NCBI RefSeq assembly: GCF_001577775.1
Contig: NZ_CP010835.1
Coordinates: 186,001 to 250,000, forward strand
Direction of reading: 5' to 3'
DNA: 64,000 bases
Source of the DNA: Pyrococcus kukulkanii
GTDB lineage: Archaea; Methanobacteriota_B; Thermococci; Thermococcales; Thermococcaceae
Part shown: piece by piece, positions 25,061 through 34,733 of the stretch
Layout of the letters: every line of letters begins with the position of its first letter
How positions within the stretch are numbered: position 1 is the stretch's first letter
Made by a program: the position numbers and the translations under genes
The notes under the pieces: generated by a model
What the model was told of the DNA's origin: nothing
The model's database searches: none
Seen by the model: only the letters and a program-made list of their open reading frames with translations

Positions 25061-27759
25061 AAGGAAGCAAGCTAATTGCCATTTTGACGATAATAGCAAT
25101 GCTAATTACTCCAAGTTGGGCTCAAGGTCCTGAGCTACTATTTGAAGGATACGTGAATAAAGGTGATTATCTCTTGGTCGGTCCCCTAACGATTATTGTA
25201 AAGGATGTTGTATACGATATCAACGATGAAAAGTGGAAGGTCTTGTTTATAATACTTGACGAGGACATGAACCCAATAGGTCCCAATTTGACGAAAATAT
25301 ACGTGCCGGATCCTAAAAAAGTCCAACAACTCCTTGCAAATCAAACTTTCTTGAGGGCTATGGCTGAGACCTTGGGTTATAATCCAGATAATCCAGTTGA
25401 ATATGCTGAGTTTTTAAGGTGGTTGTCCTCTGCATCTCAAATGGAAGTTTGGAATGCTATTGTAAAAACTATTGAAGAGCATCCGGAGTTAGGAATCTCC
25501 CTAAATGACATAGCTAAGCCCATATTAGTGCCAAATGCTAGGCCCGTTGGCGTAAATGAGACAGTAAAGATTGAGTATCATGGTGAAACCCTCTACATTA
25601 CTCCACTCTTCGTTTATCCAAATGGTGCTAAAATTAGCATAAGTGGTCCGATAAGATGGAGAGTTTCTATGGTTCAGGGTTTACTCCTTTCAAAAATAGA
25701 AGTTAAAGGAACTGTTCGGCCAGGTGAGGTATTCTATGTGAACGTTCACTTAAAGAACATAGGATCCAGGCGGGTAAGGTTTGTAACCGTGATATTATCC
25801 CCAACTCCTGTAATCCCAGAGGTCACTAGCAAGGAGGAGAGTGCTGCCTCGATATTACCTCAGACACTTGCCCAGACTGGGGTTGCTCAGAGCAGTCTAT
25901 ACCCACTAGGAACTACCATGAAATTCATTGACTACATTGAACCTGGGGAGGATAAGGTGATAACATTCAGCTACAAGGCCAACGAAAATGCTAGGCCTGG
26001 GGACTATCCTTTGTACTTGACTGTGGTTTACTTCTCTTACACAACTGGTGAAAACTTAGAGCAGAGGGTACTCTATGATTCCACTGCGATTACTATAGCA
26101 AAGGATTACGAAGCAACATTTATCGTGGAGAATCAGTCGATTCCCAGGGTAGTTCATCCGGGGGAAGACTTCACAGTAAAGGTTGTACTCAAAAACTCAG
26201 GGTCTGATACTGCGAAAAACGTCGTGGGCACTCTTGTCCTTGAAGATATAAAGGGAAGGCCGTTCGCTCCTGTATCTTCAAATTCATTCTACACTAGATT
26301 CGTTGAGAGTGGAGAGACTATTGTTAAGGAGTTTAAACTACACGTTGATGAATCAGCAAAAACTGGAACTTACATTTTCAAATTGAGAGTTACATATTAC
26401 TCTGGCAATACAAATAATAAAGTAACTCAAGAGTTCACGTTCTCTACCACGGTTATACGGCATAGGGCCGCTTTTATAGAGATCGAAAATGTTACGATAG
26501 AGCCAAAAAAAGTTGAGCCTGGAATGACATTTAGGGTCACGTTAACGCTAAAGAACATGGGAGAGGGTTACGCCAAGGGATTAAAGATTAAAATAATACC
26601 TGTGGAAGTTTTAGTTAGAAGAGAAATTCAAAAAATTGACATATCTCAGCTGTCTTCCCTTCCTATACCTCAGAGCCAACAGATTTCGGAGAATTTACAG
26701 TCAGCGATAAACCAATTAATAGGAGAGATTGCTGTTGAGAAAATGCCTGCATTCTTACCCGTTGGAGAAGACAACGTTAAATATGATGGAATCATTCTTC
26801 CAAATCAGACAATCAAGTTGAGCTTCATACTTAAAGCCAATGGCAGGTTGGAGAATAATATTTATCCTCTCAAGGTGTCCTTAACTTACTTGTCTTCTCC
26901 GGATGATACTGAATTCTCTGACGAGAGAATAATCGGTATAGATGTTACGGGCGTTGAAATGATAGTAATTAGTAGAGTTTCTACATCTCCTTCCAGGGTA
27001 TTACCTGGAAATTCAGACGTTGAAGTGTCATTTACCATAGAGAACATTGGAAGTGGGGAAGCTCGGTACGTGTTGCTCAAGCCTATACCCTCGTATCCTT
27101 TTAAGTTGAGTGAAACAAGTGACCAGATTATAAACGTTGGCACCCTTAAGCAAGGTGACTCTGCAAGAGCATCGTTTAAGGTGGACGTTGACAAAGACGC
27201 AAAATCTGGGACGTATCAAATACCAGTAATTGTAACGTATAAAGACCCTACAGGGGAGTTTAAGGAATTGAAGCTTTCTATTCCTATTATAATTGAAGAA
27301 AAGCCAAACATAGTAGTAGAGAAGGTTGAATTTAACCCCGAGCCAGTTCAGGGAAAGGATGTGAATATCTATGTTACCGTAAAGAATATTGGAGGGGAGA
27401 AAGCGGAGAGTGTAGTTATTGAGGGTGTCGTTAGATCCTCTCAGCCATTTACCTTAGTTAAGAGAACTGACTATGTGGGAACATTGGCTCCGAATCAGAC
27501 TGGTCAGGGTGTAATAACACTTACCGTTGACAAAGACGCGATTCCGAAAGTATATAATATCCTTATCAGGATAAGGGCTGTTGGGGATAGGGATAAGGGA
27601 GATGACAATGTTTACATATTTGAACATACAATAAAGATTCCAGTAAAAGAGAATGTTGAAGAGAAGGAGAGGCTGAAGAAACTGGCGATTGGGGCGGGGG
27701 TATTGGCAGTTCTTGTTACCCTGCTAATATACCTTAAGAGGAAGAAGTCCAGCTCTTAA
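25057..27759 (+). CDS. COG1361-type surface protein with CARDB-like Ig repeats
   Basis: 900 residues. A signal peptide (LIAILTIIAMLITPSWAQ) leads to a long region with at least four repeats of the form 'V.P....V.V.LKN.G...A..V', for example IEPKKVEPGMTFRVTL, STSPSRVLPGNSDVEV and FNPEPVQGKDVNIYVTVKN. A C-terminal helix (LAIGAGVLAVLVTLLIYLK) with basic end anchors it in the membrane. It is coupled to the MMPL exporter, so it may be an accessory subunit for substrate capture. The last 26 bases overlap the convergent DUF373 gene. Confidence 0.85.
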   Translation: MKGSKLIAILTIIAMLITPSWAQGPELLFEGYVNKGDYLLVGPLTIIVKDVVYDINDEKWKVLFIILDEDMNPIGPNLTKIYVPDPKKVQQLLANQTFLRAMAETLGYNPDNPVEYAEFLRWLSSASQMEVWNAIVKTIEEHPELGISLNDIAKPILVPNARPVGVNETVKIEYHGETLYITPLFVYPNGAKISISGPIRWRVSMVQGLLLSKIEVKGTVRPGEVFYVNVHLKNIGSRRVRFVTVILSPTPVIPEVTSKEESAASILPQTLAQTGVAQSSLYPLGTTMKFIDYIEPGEDKVITFSYKANENARPGDYPLYLTVVYFSYTTGENLEQRVLYDSTAITIAKDYEATFIVENQSIPRVVHPGEDFTVKVVLKNSGSDTAKNVVGTLVLEDIKGRPFAPVSSNSFYTRFVESGETIVKEFKLHVDESAKTGTYIFKLRVTYYSGNTNNKVTQEFTFSTTVIRHRAAFIEIENVTIEPKKVEPGMTFRVTLTLKNMGEGYAKGLKIKIIPVEVLVRREIQKIDISQLSSLPIPQSQQISENLQSAINQLIGEIAVEKMPAFLPVGEDNVKYDGIILPNQTIKLSFILKANGRLENNIYPLKVSLTYLSSPDDTEFSDERIIGIDVTGVEMIVISRVSTSPSRVLPGNSDVEVSFTIENIGSGEARYVLLKPIPSYPFKLSETSDQIINVGTLKQGDSARASFKVDVDKDAKSGTYQIPVIVTYKDPTGEFKELKLSIPIIIEEKPNIVVEKVEFNPEPVQGKDVNIYVTVKNIGGEKAESVVIEGVVRSSQPFTLVKRTDYVGTLAPNQTGQGVITLTVDKDAIPKVYNILIRIRAVGDRDKGDDNVYIFEHTIKIPVKENVEEKERLKKLAIGAGVLAVLVTLLIYLKRKKSSS

Positions 27760-28843
27760 CTTTTTCTCTTAATTTTATGCCAACAAAGATACTTATTCCA
27801 ATGTTTATCAAAATTAAAACTATGCCAAGTATTATGTCTTCTGGGTTCTTCTTTATTAGGGGGTTTGAATACTTTGTTATTAAATCGATAACTTTCCAAA
27901 ACGCAGGGAGCATTAATATGCCGGAAGTATAGTACCATATGTGGGGATTTTTCCTGAGGTACTCTTGGATAGTTTTTCCAACAAGTATTATTCCAAAGCC
28001 AAGGATGAAGTATGGATTAACGGCATTAAGGTAAATAAGCAGAGCTATAAGATCACTGCTTGGTATTCCCCCTATCATCTTCGTTGATATAGTTTCAAGT
28101 GTGAGGTAGACGTTTATTGCTCCTCCAAGTATCACTATTAAACCTGTAATAACCCCAATGAAGGTTATAAACCCCCGACTTATTAATTCTAAGGGCTTTA
28201 TCTTTACTCCCTTTATGAAGAAATATCCTCCTACAATGAGCATTACAACTCCAGTTACCGCCGAAGATACTATTTGAGCGCTTGGGGGATATTTCAAGGA
28301 TATCAGTTTTGCAACACCATATAGGAGTACTATCAAACCAGGAATCCCTAAAACAACTTTTGATACTTCCGGATCGTTCATGATTTCTTTTAAATATCTA
28401 ACTATGATATACCACGTAGTTTCTATTCCTGGGCTTTGCTTAACAACAACCCTTCTTGTACTCACTATTGGAGCTTTTGATGTTATGATGGGGAATATCT
28501 GTTCGTCTTCGGCACCATCGGTTACTGGAATGATACCGTCGGCTGGAAATACTTTGAGAACTTCATCTAGTTGTCGACTTAGCTCCATATCACTTTTGAC
28601 ACCCACGTTATGATGACCAGTAATTAAAGCCACTTCGACATCATCAAACTCCCTACTTTCTTTAAGTTCGTCATAGAGTTTTATCGCAGCGAATAAAGTG
28701 TTGGCATCGCTATCTTCGGGGTCTGCTAAGCTAAGCTTTATTGCTGCATCTAGGCACTTATCTCTCCCGATAACAGGCCCCTTAACTCCGGCTTTTATCC
28801 CAAAATCGTCATCTCTGTCAATTGCTAAGACCAAAACTTTCAT
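27734..28843 (-). CDS. DUF373 family membrane protein
   Basis: 369 residues. The N-terminal 150 residues are a soluble alpha/beta domain with conserved acidic and GHH motifs (LAIDRDDDFG; PEDSDANTLFAAIKLYD; ITGHHNVGVKSD). Six or so transmembrane helices follow. This is an archaeal family without a defined role. The start overlaps the stop of the preceding thiamine-binding gene by four bases, indicating an operon. Confidence 0.85.
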   Translation of the reverse strand: MKVLVLAIDRDDDFGIKAGVKGPVIGRDKCLDAAIKLSLADPEDSDANTLFAAIKLYDELKESREFDDVEVALITGHHNVGVKSDMELSRQLDEVLKVFPADGIIPVTDGAEDEQIFPIITSKAPIVSTRRVVVKQSPGIETTWYIIVRYLKEIMNDPEVSKVVLGIPGLIVLLYGVAKLISLKYPPSAQIVSSAVTGVVMLIVGGYFFIKGVKIKPLELISRGFITFIGVITGLIVILGGAINVYLTLETISTKMIGGIPSSDLIALLIYLNAVNPYFILGFGIILVGKTIQEYLRKNPHIWYYTSGILMLPAFWKVIDLITKYSNPLIKKNPEDIILGIVLILINIGISIFVGIKLREKVKSWTSSS

Positions 28844-29142
28844 TTCATCACCTTCTCCATGACGGATTTAACTTTATCTTCCATGTGTCTCTCTTTGTCT
28901 CTCCTATCGTCTATCTTTATGTATGTGACCACCCTATTAATCCCAAGCTTAAACATAAGTTCGTGGGCCTCTCTAATGATTTCCAATCCATCTTTGAGGT
29001 TATTAACTTCGATTATGGTGCCCATAGGTGTCAATTGATACTTGACACCTTTTTCTTCAAGGAGTTTGATCGCTTGGGCTATGTATTTGCTGACACTAAC
29101 CTCACCAAGCGGGATTAAGGAGAATTCTATAATTACCGCCAT
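28840..29142 (-). CDS. MTH1187/YkoF-type thiamine-binding protein
   Basis: 100 residues matching the ferredoxin-like MTH1187 fold: MAVIIEFSLIPLGEVSVSKY, then YQLTPMGTIIEV, then RVVTYIKIDDRRD. Relatives bind thiamine or its pyrimidine part and form tetramers. The ATG at 29142 follows GGAGGT and is preferred over an upstream ATG at 29160. It is coupled to DUF373 downstream. Confidence 0.85.
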   Translation of the reverse strand: MAVIIEFSLIPLGEVSVSKYIAQAIKLLEEKGVKYQLTPMGTIIEVNNLKDGLEIIREAHELMFKLGINRVVTYIKIDDRRDKERHMEDKVKSVMEKVMK

Positions 29143-29237
29143 TATACCTCCCAAATCCATTTTACCACTTGGGGATTTAAAAAATTGTGCTCCAAATATT
29201 TAAATTTTAGATGAGCCTAATTTCATCGGGGATTGAG

Positions 29238-30084
29238 ATGTTTAAAATTGACAAGCTAAGGTTTGGAACTGCTGGGATTCCACTCTCAACTCCTAAGCCG
29301 TCGACGATTGCTGGAATTGAACAAGTTAGACAGTTAGGATTAGATGCTATGGAGCTTGAATTTGTAAGAGGAATTAACATAAAGCCTGAATTAGCTAAAA
29401 AAAATTAAGCATGTCGCTAAAAAGAATGATGTCGTTTTAACTGCTCATGCTCCCTACTACATAAACCTCAACGCTAAGGAAAAGGAAAAAGTTGAGGCGA
29501 GTAAAAGGAGGATAATTCAGAGCGCTGAGAGGCTTTATGAGGCTGGGGGATGGAGTTTAGTTTTTCACGCGGGCTACTATCTAAAGCAACCCCCTGAACA
29601 GGTTTACAGCAACATAAAATCTGCATTGGAGGATATTGTCGAGGAGCTAAAGTCAAGGGGGATAAAAGTCTGGGTAAGACCTGAGCTAACAGGTAAGCCC
29701 ACTCAATTTGGAGACCTTAGGGAGCTAATAAAGTTAAGTCAAGAAGTCGACATGGTCCTGCCCGCGATAGATTTTGCTCATGCACATGCCAGGAATAAGG
29801 GTGGGTGTAACTCTGAGGAAGAGTGGAGAGAGATGTTAACCCTAATAGAGAATGAGCTAGGGAAGGAGGCCCTGAGGAACATGCACATTCACATAAGCGG
29901 AATCGAATATGGGGAGAAGGGTGAGAAGAGGCACCTCAACTTGCAGGAGAGTGATCTCAAATGGGAGGATCTCCTGAGGATTTTGAAGGAGTTCAACGTT
30001 AGGGGGGTAGTTATTAGTGAGAGCCCGAACATCGAGGGGGATGCAATTTTAATGAAGAGGAAGTGGGAAGAGCTAAAAGTTTAA
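29238..30084 (+). pseudogene. nfo: Endonuclease IV-like TIM-barrel protein, frameshifted
   Basis: Two frames form one AP-endonuclease-2-family protein of about 281 residues. The first runs from ATG at 29238 (MFKIDKLRFGTAGIPLS) to ELAKKN and stop at 29408. The second continues KHVAKKNDVVLTAHAPYYIN to 30084. The join is an A8 run at 29397-29404; seven A residues would keep the frame. Metal-site segments are present: LTAHAPYY, VFHAGYY, RPELTGK, AIDFAHAHA, HIHISGIEY and ISESP. Family members cut abasic sites in DNA repair. It may be a true mutation, a read error or slippage at the A-run. Confidence 0.8.
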
Positions 30085-30150
30085 AAGTGTCTGTCAGCCA
30101 CTACTCCACGATATTTCTTTCGAAGAAAATCCGAATAGGGGGGAGTGTGA

Positions 30151-30687
30151 ATGAACCCGTTCCATGACCTTGAGCCTGGACCAGACGTTCCTGAGGTAGT
30201 CTACGCTCTAATAGAGATTCCAAAAGGAAGCAGGAACAAGTACGAGCTTGATAAGAAGACGGGACTCTTAAAGCTTGATAGGGTTCTCTACAGCCCGTTC
30301 TTCTACCCAGTGGACTATGGAATCATACCAAGGACTTGGTACGATGACGATGATCCATTTGACATAATGGTCATAATGAGGGAGCCAACCTACCCACTAA
30401 CGATCATAGAGGCAAGACCCATTGGGTTGTTCAAGATGATAGACAGTGGGGACAAGGATTACAAGGTTCTCGCAGTTCCAGTTGAGGATCCATATTTCAA
30501 GGACTGGAAGGACATTGATGACGTTCCGAAGGCATTTCTGGATGAGATAGCTCACTTCTTCAAGAGGTACAAGGAGTTACAAGGTAAGGAGATCATTGTT
30601 GAGGGATGGGAAGGAGCAGAGGCTGCAAAGAGGGAAATCCTAAGGGCAATTGAGCTGTACAAGGAAAAGTTCGGGAAGAAGGAGTGA
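30151..30687 (+). CDS. ppa: Inorganic pyrophosphatase
   Basis: 178 residues, family I soluble enzyme that hydrolyses PPi. Active-site residues are visible in [20 protein letters not shown] and in the metal-binding Asp cluster around [27 protein letters not shown] precedes the ATG at 30151. Confidence 0.97.
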   Translation: MNPFHDLEPGPDVPEVVYALIEIPKGSRNKYELDKKTGLLKLDRVLYSPFFYPVDYGIIPRTWYDDDDPFDIMVIMREPTYPLTIIEARPIGLFKMIDSGDKDYKVLAVPVEDPYFKDWKDIDDVPKAFLDEIAHFFKRYKELQGKEIIVEGWEGAEAAKREILRAIELYKEKFGKKE

Positions 30688-30722
30688 TATTTCTTTCATT
30701 AAACTTTTTGGAGGAATAAAGT

Positions 30723-31289
30723 ATGTACAAAATAGTTACAGTTAAGGATGTTGTGAGAATTCCCCCCAAGATGTTTACAATGGATCCAAAGGAGGCAGCT
30801 ATGATAGTTCTCAGGGACACCTACGAGGGCAAGTACGATAGGGACGAGGGGGTTATACTTTCAATTGTAGAAGTGAAAGAGGTGGGAGATGGAATAATAG
30901 TTCCGGGCGATGGTGCAACATATCACGAAGTCGTTTTTGACGTTCTTGTCTGGGAGCCAAGACTTCACGAAGTCGTTGAGGGAACTGTTGTTGATGTTGT
31001 CCCATTTGGAGCATTTATTAGAATCGGTCCTATGGATGGGCTGGTTCATATCAGCCAGTTAATGGATGACTACGTGGTTTACGATGAGAGAAACAAACAG
31101 TTTGTAGGAAAAGAAAAGAAGTACTTGCTAAAGCTTGGAGATGCAGTTAGGGCAAGGATAATTGCAGTTAGTCCAAAGAGTAGGATAATAAGAGAGAATA
31201 GAATTGGATTAACAATGAGACAGCCAGGACTAGGAAAGTTTGATTGGATTGAGAAGGAGAAAAGAAAGGAGAAGGAGGGTAAGAAGTGA
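30723..31289 (+). CDS. rpoE1: RNA polymerase subunit Rpo7 (E')
   Basis: 188 residues. The N-terminal RNP-like domain (MYKIVTVKDVVRIPP) is followed by an S1 domain from about residue 80 (GTVVDVVPFGAFIRIGPMDG). It forms the polymerase stalk with Rpo4. The ATG follows GGAGG. Its stop overlaps the start of spt4 by GTGA. Confidence 0.96.
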   Translation: MYKIVTVKDVVRIPPKMFTMDPKEAAMIVLRDTYEGKYDRDEGVILSIVEVKEVGDGIIVPGDGATYHEVVFDVLVWEPRLHEVVEGTVVDVVPFGAFIRIGPMDGLVHISQLMDDYVVYDERNKQFVGKEKKYLLKLGDAVRARIIAVSPKSRIIRENRIGLTMRQPGLGKFDWIEKEKRKEKEGKK

Positions 31290-31471
31290 GTGAGAAAGCC
31301 TGCAGAAATTGTCATTACATAACCACCGAGGACAGATGTCCGATTTGTGGTAGTAGGGATTTGAGTGAGGAATGGTTTGATTTGGTAATAATAGTAGATG
31401 TGGAGAACAGTGAAATAGCCAAGAGAATAGGTGCAAAGGTTCCAGGAAAATATGCAATAAGGGTGCGCTGA
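31286..31471 (+). CDS. spt4: Transcription elongation factor Spt4 (RNA polymerase subunit E'')
   Basis: 61 residues. Zinc ribbon CRNCHYITTEDRCPICGS, then the NGN-binding strand segment (SEEWFDLVIIVDVENS). Partner of Spt5 in processive transcription. GTG start overlapping the rpo7 stop; TGATG overlap with the next gene. Confidence 0.94.
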   Translation: MSEKACRNCHYITTEDRCPICGSRDLSEEWFDLVIIVDVENSEIAKRIGAKVPGKYAIRVR

Positions 31472-31998
31472 TGGTAGTTTTTAAACTTCCTGAGAGCTTG
31501 AGGTATGAATTAAAAAGACCAATGGGTAAGTTAATAGAAGGTGAAATCCCGAGGCCATATTTAGAGGTTAGAAAACTTATTTCGAGTCCTTTAATTACAG
31601 TTGGAGATGTCGTTACTGAGAATACACTAAAAGTTGGTCTCTCGCCCAACTTGGCTATATACGACCACAAAACCGAGAGAAGGGAGTATCGACCTGAAAT
31701 AAATTCCGATGCAATTATTTTAACCGTTAAAAATCCGCCTGGCACCATTACGCTTCCCCTCTTACGAGCCGTTAAAAAAGCGTATGAGTTAATTAGTAGG
31801 GGAAAGAGCGTACACATAATAGTCAACGGCGAGGAGGATCTCGCCACAATTCCCGCAGTTTTGTACGCTCCATATGGGTCGACAATAATATATGGTCAAC
31901 CCAAACAAGGCATAGTGCTTATAAAGGTAACACGTGAATGCAAACGCAGGTGCGCGGAGATAATGAGAAGGATGGAGGTGGTGAGGAATGGAGATTAG
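31471..31998 (+). CDS. GTP-dependent dephospho-CoA kinase (DUF359)
   Basis: 175 residues of the DUF359 family, which phosphorylates dephospho-CoA with GTP as the last step of archaeal CoA synthesis. Visible marks are [35 protein letters not shown] and [20 protein letters not shown], followed by IYGQPKQG. It lies in an operon with rpo7, spt4 and ribosomal genes, and overlaps rps24e by 11 bases. Confidence 0.9.
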   Translation: MVVFKLPESLRYELKRPMGKLIEGEIPRPYLEVRKLISSPLITVGDVVTENTLKVGLSPNLAIYDHKTERREYRPEINSDAIILTVKNPPGTITLPLLRAVKKAYELISRGKSVHIIVNGEEDLATIPAVLYAPYGSTIIYGQPKQGIVLIKVTRECKRRCAEIMRRMEVVRNGD

Positions 31999-32290
31999 AA
32001 TAACTGAGGTTAAGGAGAACAAGCTTATCGGAAGGAAGGAGATATACTTTGAGATTTACCACCCAGGGGAACCAACGCCAAGCAGAAAGGACGTCAAGGG
32101 GAAGCTTGTAGCAATGCTCGACCTAAACCCAGAAACGACCGTTGTTCAGTACATAAGGAGCTACTTTGGAAGTTACAAGTCAAAGGGCTACGCCAAATAC
32201 TATTACGACAAGGATAGGATGTTTTATATAGAGCCAGAGTACATCCTTGTAAGGGATGGTATAATAGAGAAGAAAGAGGAGGGTGAGTGA
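31988..32290 (+). CDS. rps24e: 30S ribosomal protein S24e
   Basis: 100 residues. [20 protein letters not shown] and [18 protein letters not shown] match the eukaryotic/archaeal S24 family, followed by the conserved [25 protein letters not shown] precedes the ATG. Confidence 0.96.
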   Translation: MEIRITEVKENKLIGRKEIYFEIYHPGEPTPSRKDVKGKLVAMLDLNPETTVVQYIRSYFGSYKSKGYAKYYYDKDRMFYIEPEYILVRDGIIEKKEEGE

Positions 32291-32291
32291 A

Positions 32292-32444
32292 ATGGGACAG
32301 AAGTGGAAGCTCTACATAGTTAAGGACGGAAAAGTCATAAGGAAGAACAAATTCTGCCCCAGGTGTGGTCCTGGAGTGTTCATGGCTGATCACGGTGACA
32401 GGTGGGCCTGTGGCAAGTGTGGCTACACTGAGTGGAAGAAGTGA
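32292..32444 (+). CDS. rps27ae: 30S ribosomal protein S27ae
   Basis: 50 residues read by hand: [16 protein letters not shown], then the zinc finger FCPRCGPG ... WACGKCGY, ending TEWKK. Archaeal S27ae without the ubiquitin fusion of eukaryotes. It starts one base after the S24e stop. Confidence 0.95.
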   Translation: MGQKWKLYIVKDGKVIRKNKFCPRCGPGVFMADHGDRWACGKCGYTEWKK

Positions 32445-32456
32445 AGGTGACCTCTA

Positions 32457-33005
32457 TTGGGGCTTTTCTCCAATCTAATTCTTAGGAGGTTTAAGGGCGT
32501 TGCTCCAAGATATGAGGAGATAGTTAGGGCATATAAGGAGTTCCTGCTTACCGAAGAAGAGTTCGCAATACCCAAGATAGAGAGAATTATGATACCCCTT
32601 GATAGGTACTCCGAGCACCCAAATGAAACTGTTTTAGAGTATCTTTCTTCCTATCCTGGAGCTCAGATCTTAATTTTGTATGTGATAGATGGAGAGGTCT
32701 GTAGGTTAATAAGGGAGACAATTGGAGAAAGGGAAGCCGAATTGTTTAGAAAGAGGGAACTTGAGCGTGGGCATAATATGTTAAAACAAGCAGAAAAGCT
32801 AATATCAGAAATAAGAGGAGGGTTTAGTATTCAATCAAAGCTGAAAACTGGTAACAAAGCTGAAGTTGTTGAGGGAATTGTCGATAATTTTGAGTTGATA
32901 ATTATTTCAAGGCATTACGGTGCAGAAACCACGAAGACCCATCCAGTGAGTCCCATAGTTCTTAGGATCCTTCAAAACGTTAAAATCCCAGTATTGCTTT
33001 ATTAG
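32457..33005 (+). CDS. UspA-like universal stress domain protein
   Basis: 182 residues. After a 40-residue extension the UspA fold begins at IERIMIPLDRYSEHP, with ILILYVIDGEV and a C-terminal LIIISRHYG ... VLRILQNVKIPVLLY. The ATP-binding glycine motif (G-x2-G-x9-G-S/T) is incomplete. The TTG at 32457 is the chosen start, behind AAGGTG. It is followed at 12 bases by a permease and then a second UspA protein, so it may regulate transport. Confidence 0.75.
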   Translation: MGLFSNLILRRFKGVAPRYEEIVRAYKEFLLTEEEFAIPKIERIMIPLDRYSEHPNETVLEYLSSYPGAQILILYVIDGEVCRLIRETIGEREAELFRKRELERGHNMLKQAEKLISEIRGGFSIQSKLKTGNKAEVVEGIVDNFELIIISRHYGAETTKTHPVSPIVLRILQNVKIPVLLY

Positions 33006-33017
33006 GGGGTTAAACCC

Positions 33018-34277
33018 ATGACTCCGCAAGAAATAATTGCACTCGGAGTATTTATAGCTGTCTACGTTGCAATAATAAGTGAGAAGATTCACAGAACAGT
33101 TGCTGCAATGTTTGGGGCCTCAGTAGTTCTCCTTTCTGGTATAGTTCCTTGGGAGAAAGTCCCTCACTATCTTGACTTAAATACAATCCTCTTACTTGCG
33201 GGGATGATGGTTGTAGTGAATGTCAGTAGGGAGAGTGGCCTTTTCGAGTATATAGCGATAAAGACAGCTAAGCTATCAAAGGGGGATCCAATGAAAGTCC
33301 TCCTTTTCTTCTCCATTGTTACTGCACTTGTAAGTGCTTTTTTAGATAACGTAACGACCGTGTTGTTGTTAACTCCCATGCTTCTATACATAACAAGGCA
33401 AATGAAAGTAAATCCGATCCCCTACCTTCTTGCTGAAATCTTTGCTTCGAATATTGGAGGAACAGCAACTTTAATTGGAGATCCTCCAAACATAATGATA
33501 GGTTCGGCTGCAAAGCTGAGCTTTAATGAATTCATAAAAAATATGACGCCAATATCTGCCGTTGACCTGATATTAATGGTTACCTTAATTTATCTGCTTT
33601 ACAAAAAGGAACTTAAAAAAGCTGAGGTCTCTCTTTCAATATTAAATCTACGAGAGGAAGACGCTATACGCGATAGAAAGCTGTTTAAAAAGTCTATAGT
33701 GGTTATATGTTTAGTTATACTTTCATTTTTCCTTCATGACACGATAGGAGTTGAGCCTGCAGTTATAGCCCTATCTGGGGCTTCTTTGCTTCTCTTGTGG
33801 AGTGGAGAATCTCCAGAAAAAGCCCTAGAAAAAGTTGAATGGGCGACATTATTCTTCTTCGGTGGTCTATTTATAATAGTGGGATCCCTTGAAGAGACGG
33901 GATTTATAGCTCAGGTCGGGGAGTGGATAGTCAGGCAAATACATTCGGAAACTGAGGCAATATTATTGATCTCTTGGCTTTCTGCGCTTTTAAGTGCCGT
34001 GATAGATAACATACCATTCACAGCAACTATGATTCCGTTGATAAAGAGCATGGGTTCAACTTTAAATACGTACCCATTATGGTGGGCCTTAAGCTTAGGG
34101 GCTTGTCTTGGGGGCAACGGAACTGCTATAGGAGCGAGCGCAAATATAGTTGTCTTGGGTATAGCGTATAGGGAGGGGATAAGGATAACCTTTAAGGACT
34201 TCCTTAAAGTTGGAATGACAATAATGGTAATAACAGTGGGAGTCGGGTCGCTTATCTTAATAGCCAGGTATGGGTGA
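33018..34277 (+). CDS. ArsB/NhaD/CitM-type ion permease
   Basis: 419 residues, about 11 membrane helices. Two inverted-repeat signatures are visible: SAFLDNVTTVLLLTP with NIGGTATLIGDPPNIMIG in the first half, and SAVIDNIPFTATMIPLI with LGGNGTAIGASANIVV in the second. These are typical of the ion transporter superfamily that includes Na+/H+ antiporter NhaD and arsenite pump ArsB. The ion is not certain. It is flanked on both sides by UspA proteins in the same operon. Confidence 0.88.
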   Translation: MTPQEIIALGVFIAVYVAIISEKIHRTVAAMFGASVVLLSGIVPWEKVPHYLDLNTILLLAGMMVVVNVSRESGLFEYIAIKTAKLSKGDPMKVLLFFSIVTALVSAFLDNVTTVLLLTPMLLYITRQMKVNPIPYLLAEIFASNIGGTATLIGDPPNIMIGSAAKLSFNEFIKNMTPISAVDLILMVTLIYLLYKKELKKAEVSLSILNLREEDAIRDRKLFKKSIVVICLVILSFFLHDTIGVEPAVIALSGASLLLLWSGESPEKALEKVEWATLFFFGGLFIIVGSLEETGFIAQVGEWIVRQIHSETEAILLISWLSALLSAVIDNIPFTATMIPLIKSMGSTLNTYPLWWALSLGACLGGNGTAIGASANIVVLGIAYREGIRITFKDFLKVGMTIMVITVGVGSLILIARYG

Positions 34278-34283
34278 GATAAT

Positions 34284-34733
34284 ATGAGGATACTTGTCCT
34301 TGTCGATGGGAGTAAGTGGAGCCAGAAAGCAGCACTGTATGCTTTCTCAGTTGCTAAAAGAAAAAACGCTAAGGTGATTTTGTTTTCCGTCTTAGATAGG
34401 AGAGAAGCAAAAGCCCTGGCCTTTCACCTGAGCATGAGAAGTGAGAGCCTGGAGAAGATAAAGGAGTTTGAAGAAACGATATGGAAAGACATGAAGAAAA
34501 GCGTTAAGGAAGTCATCACGACTCTACTAGAAATTGGTCACAGGGAAGGAATTAATTGTTCTTTCAAGATCGTTGAGGGGCACGCGAAGGATAAAGTTCT
34601 GGAGGAAGCTAACTCGGGGAACTACGATATGGTTGTGATGGGGGCTTATGGGAAGAGTGGAAAGACGAGAATAGGGTCACTGCTCGAAGATGTCGTTGGT
34701 CAGATAAGAATCCCAGTCATGATAGTCCGCTAG
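34284..34733 (+). CDS. Universal stress protein (UspA family)
   Basis: 149 residues. MRILVLVDGSKWSQKAALYA starts the fold, and the ATP-binding motif VVMGAYGKSGKTRIGSLLED is complete, so this copy likely binds ATP. It follows the permease by six bases. Confidence 0.88.
   Translation: MRILVLVDGSKWSQKAALYAFSVAKRKNAKVILFSVLDRREAKALAFHLSMRSESLEKIKEFEETIWKDMKKSVKEVITTLLEIGHREGINCSFKIVEGHAKDKVLEEANSGNYDMVVMGAYGKSGKTRIGSLLEDVVGQIRIPVMIVR

Noticed and set aside
29397-29404. Programmed frameshifting in the endonuclease IV gene as an established mechanism
   Set aside because: An A8 run alone is not enough; a read error or simple mutation is more likely without conservation.
30095-30150. Short inverted repeat TTTCTTTCGAAGAAA upstream of ppa as an operator
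   Set aside because: The arms do not pair cleanly (one extra base) and no regulator is adjacent.
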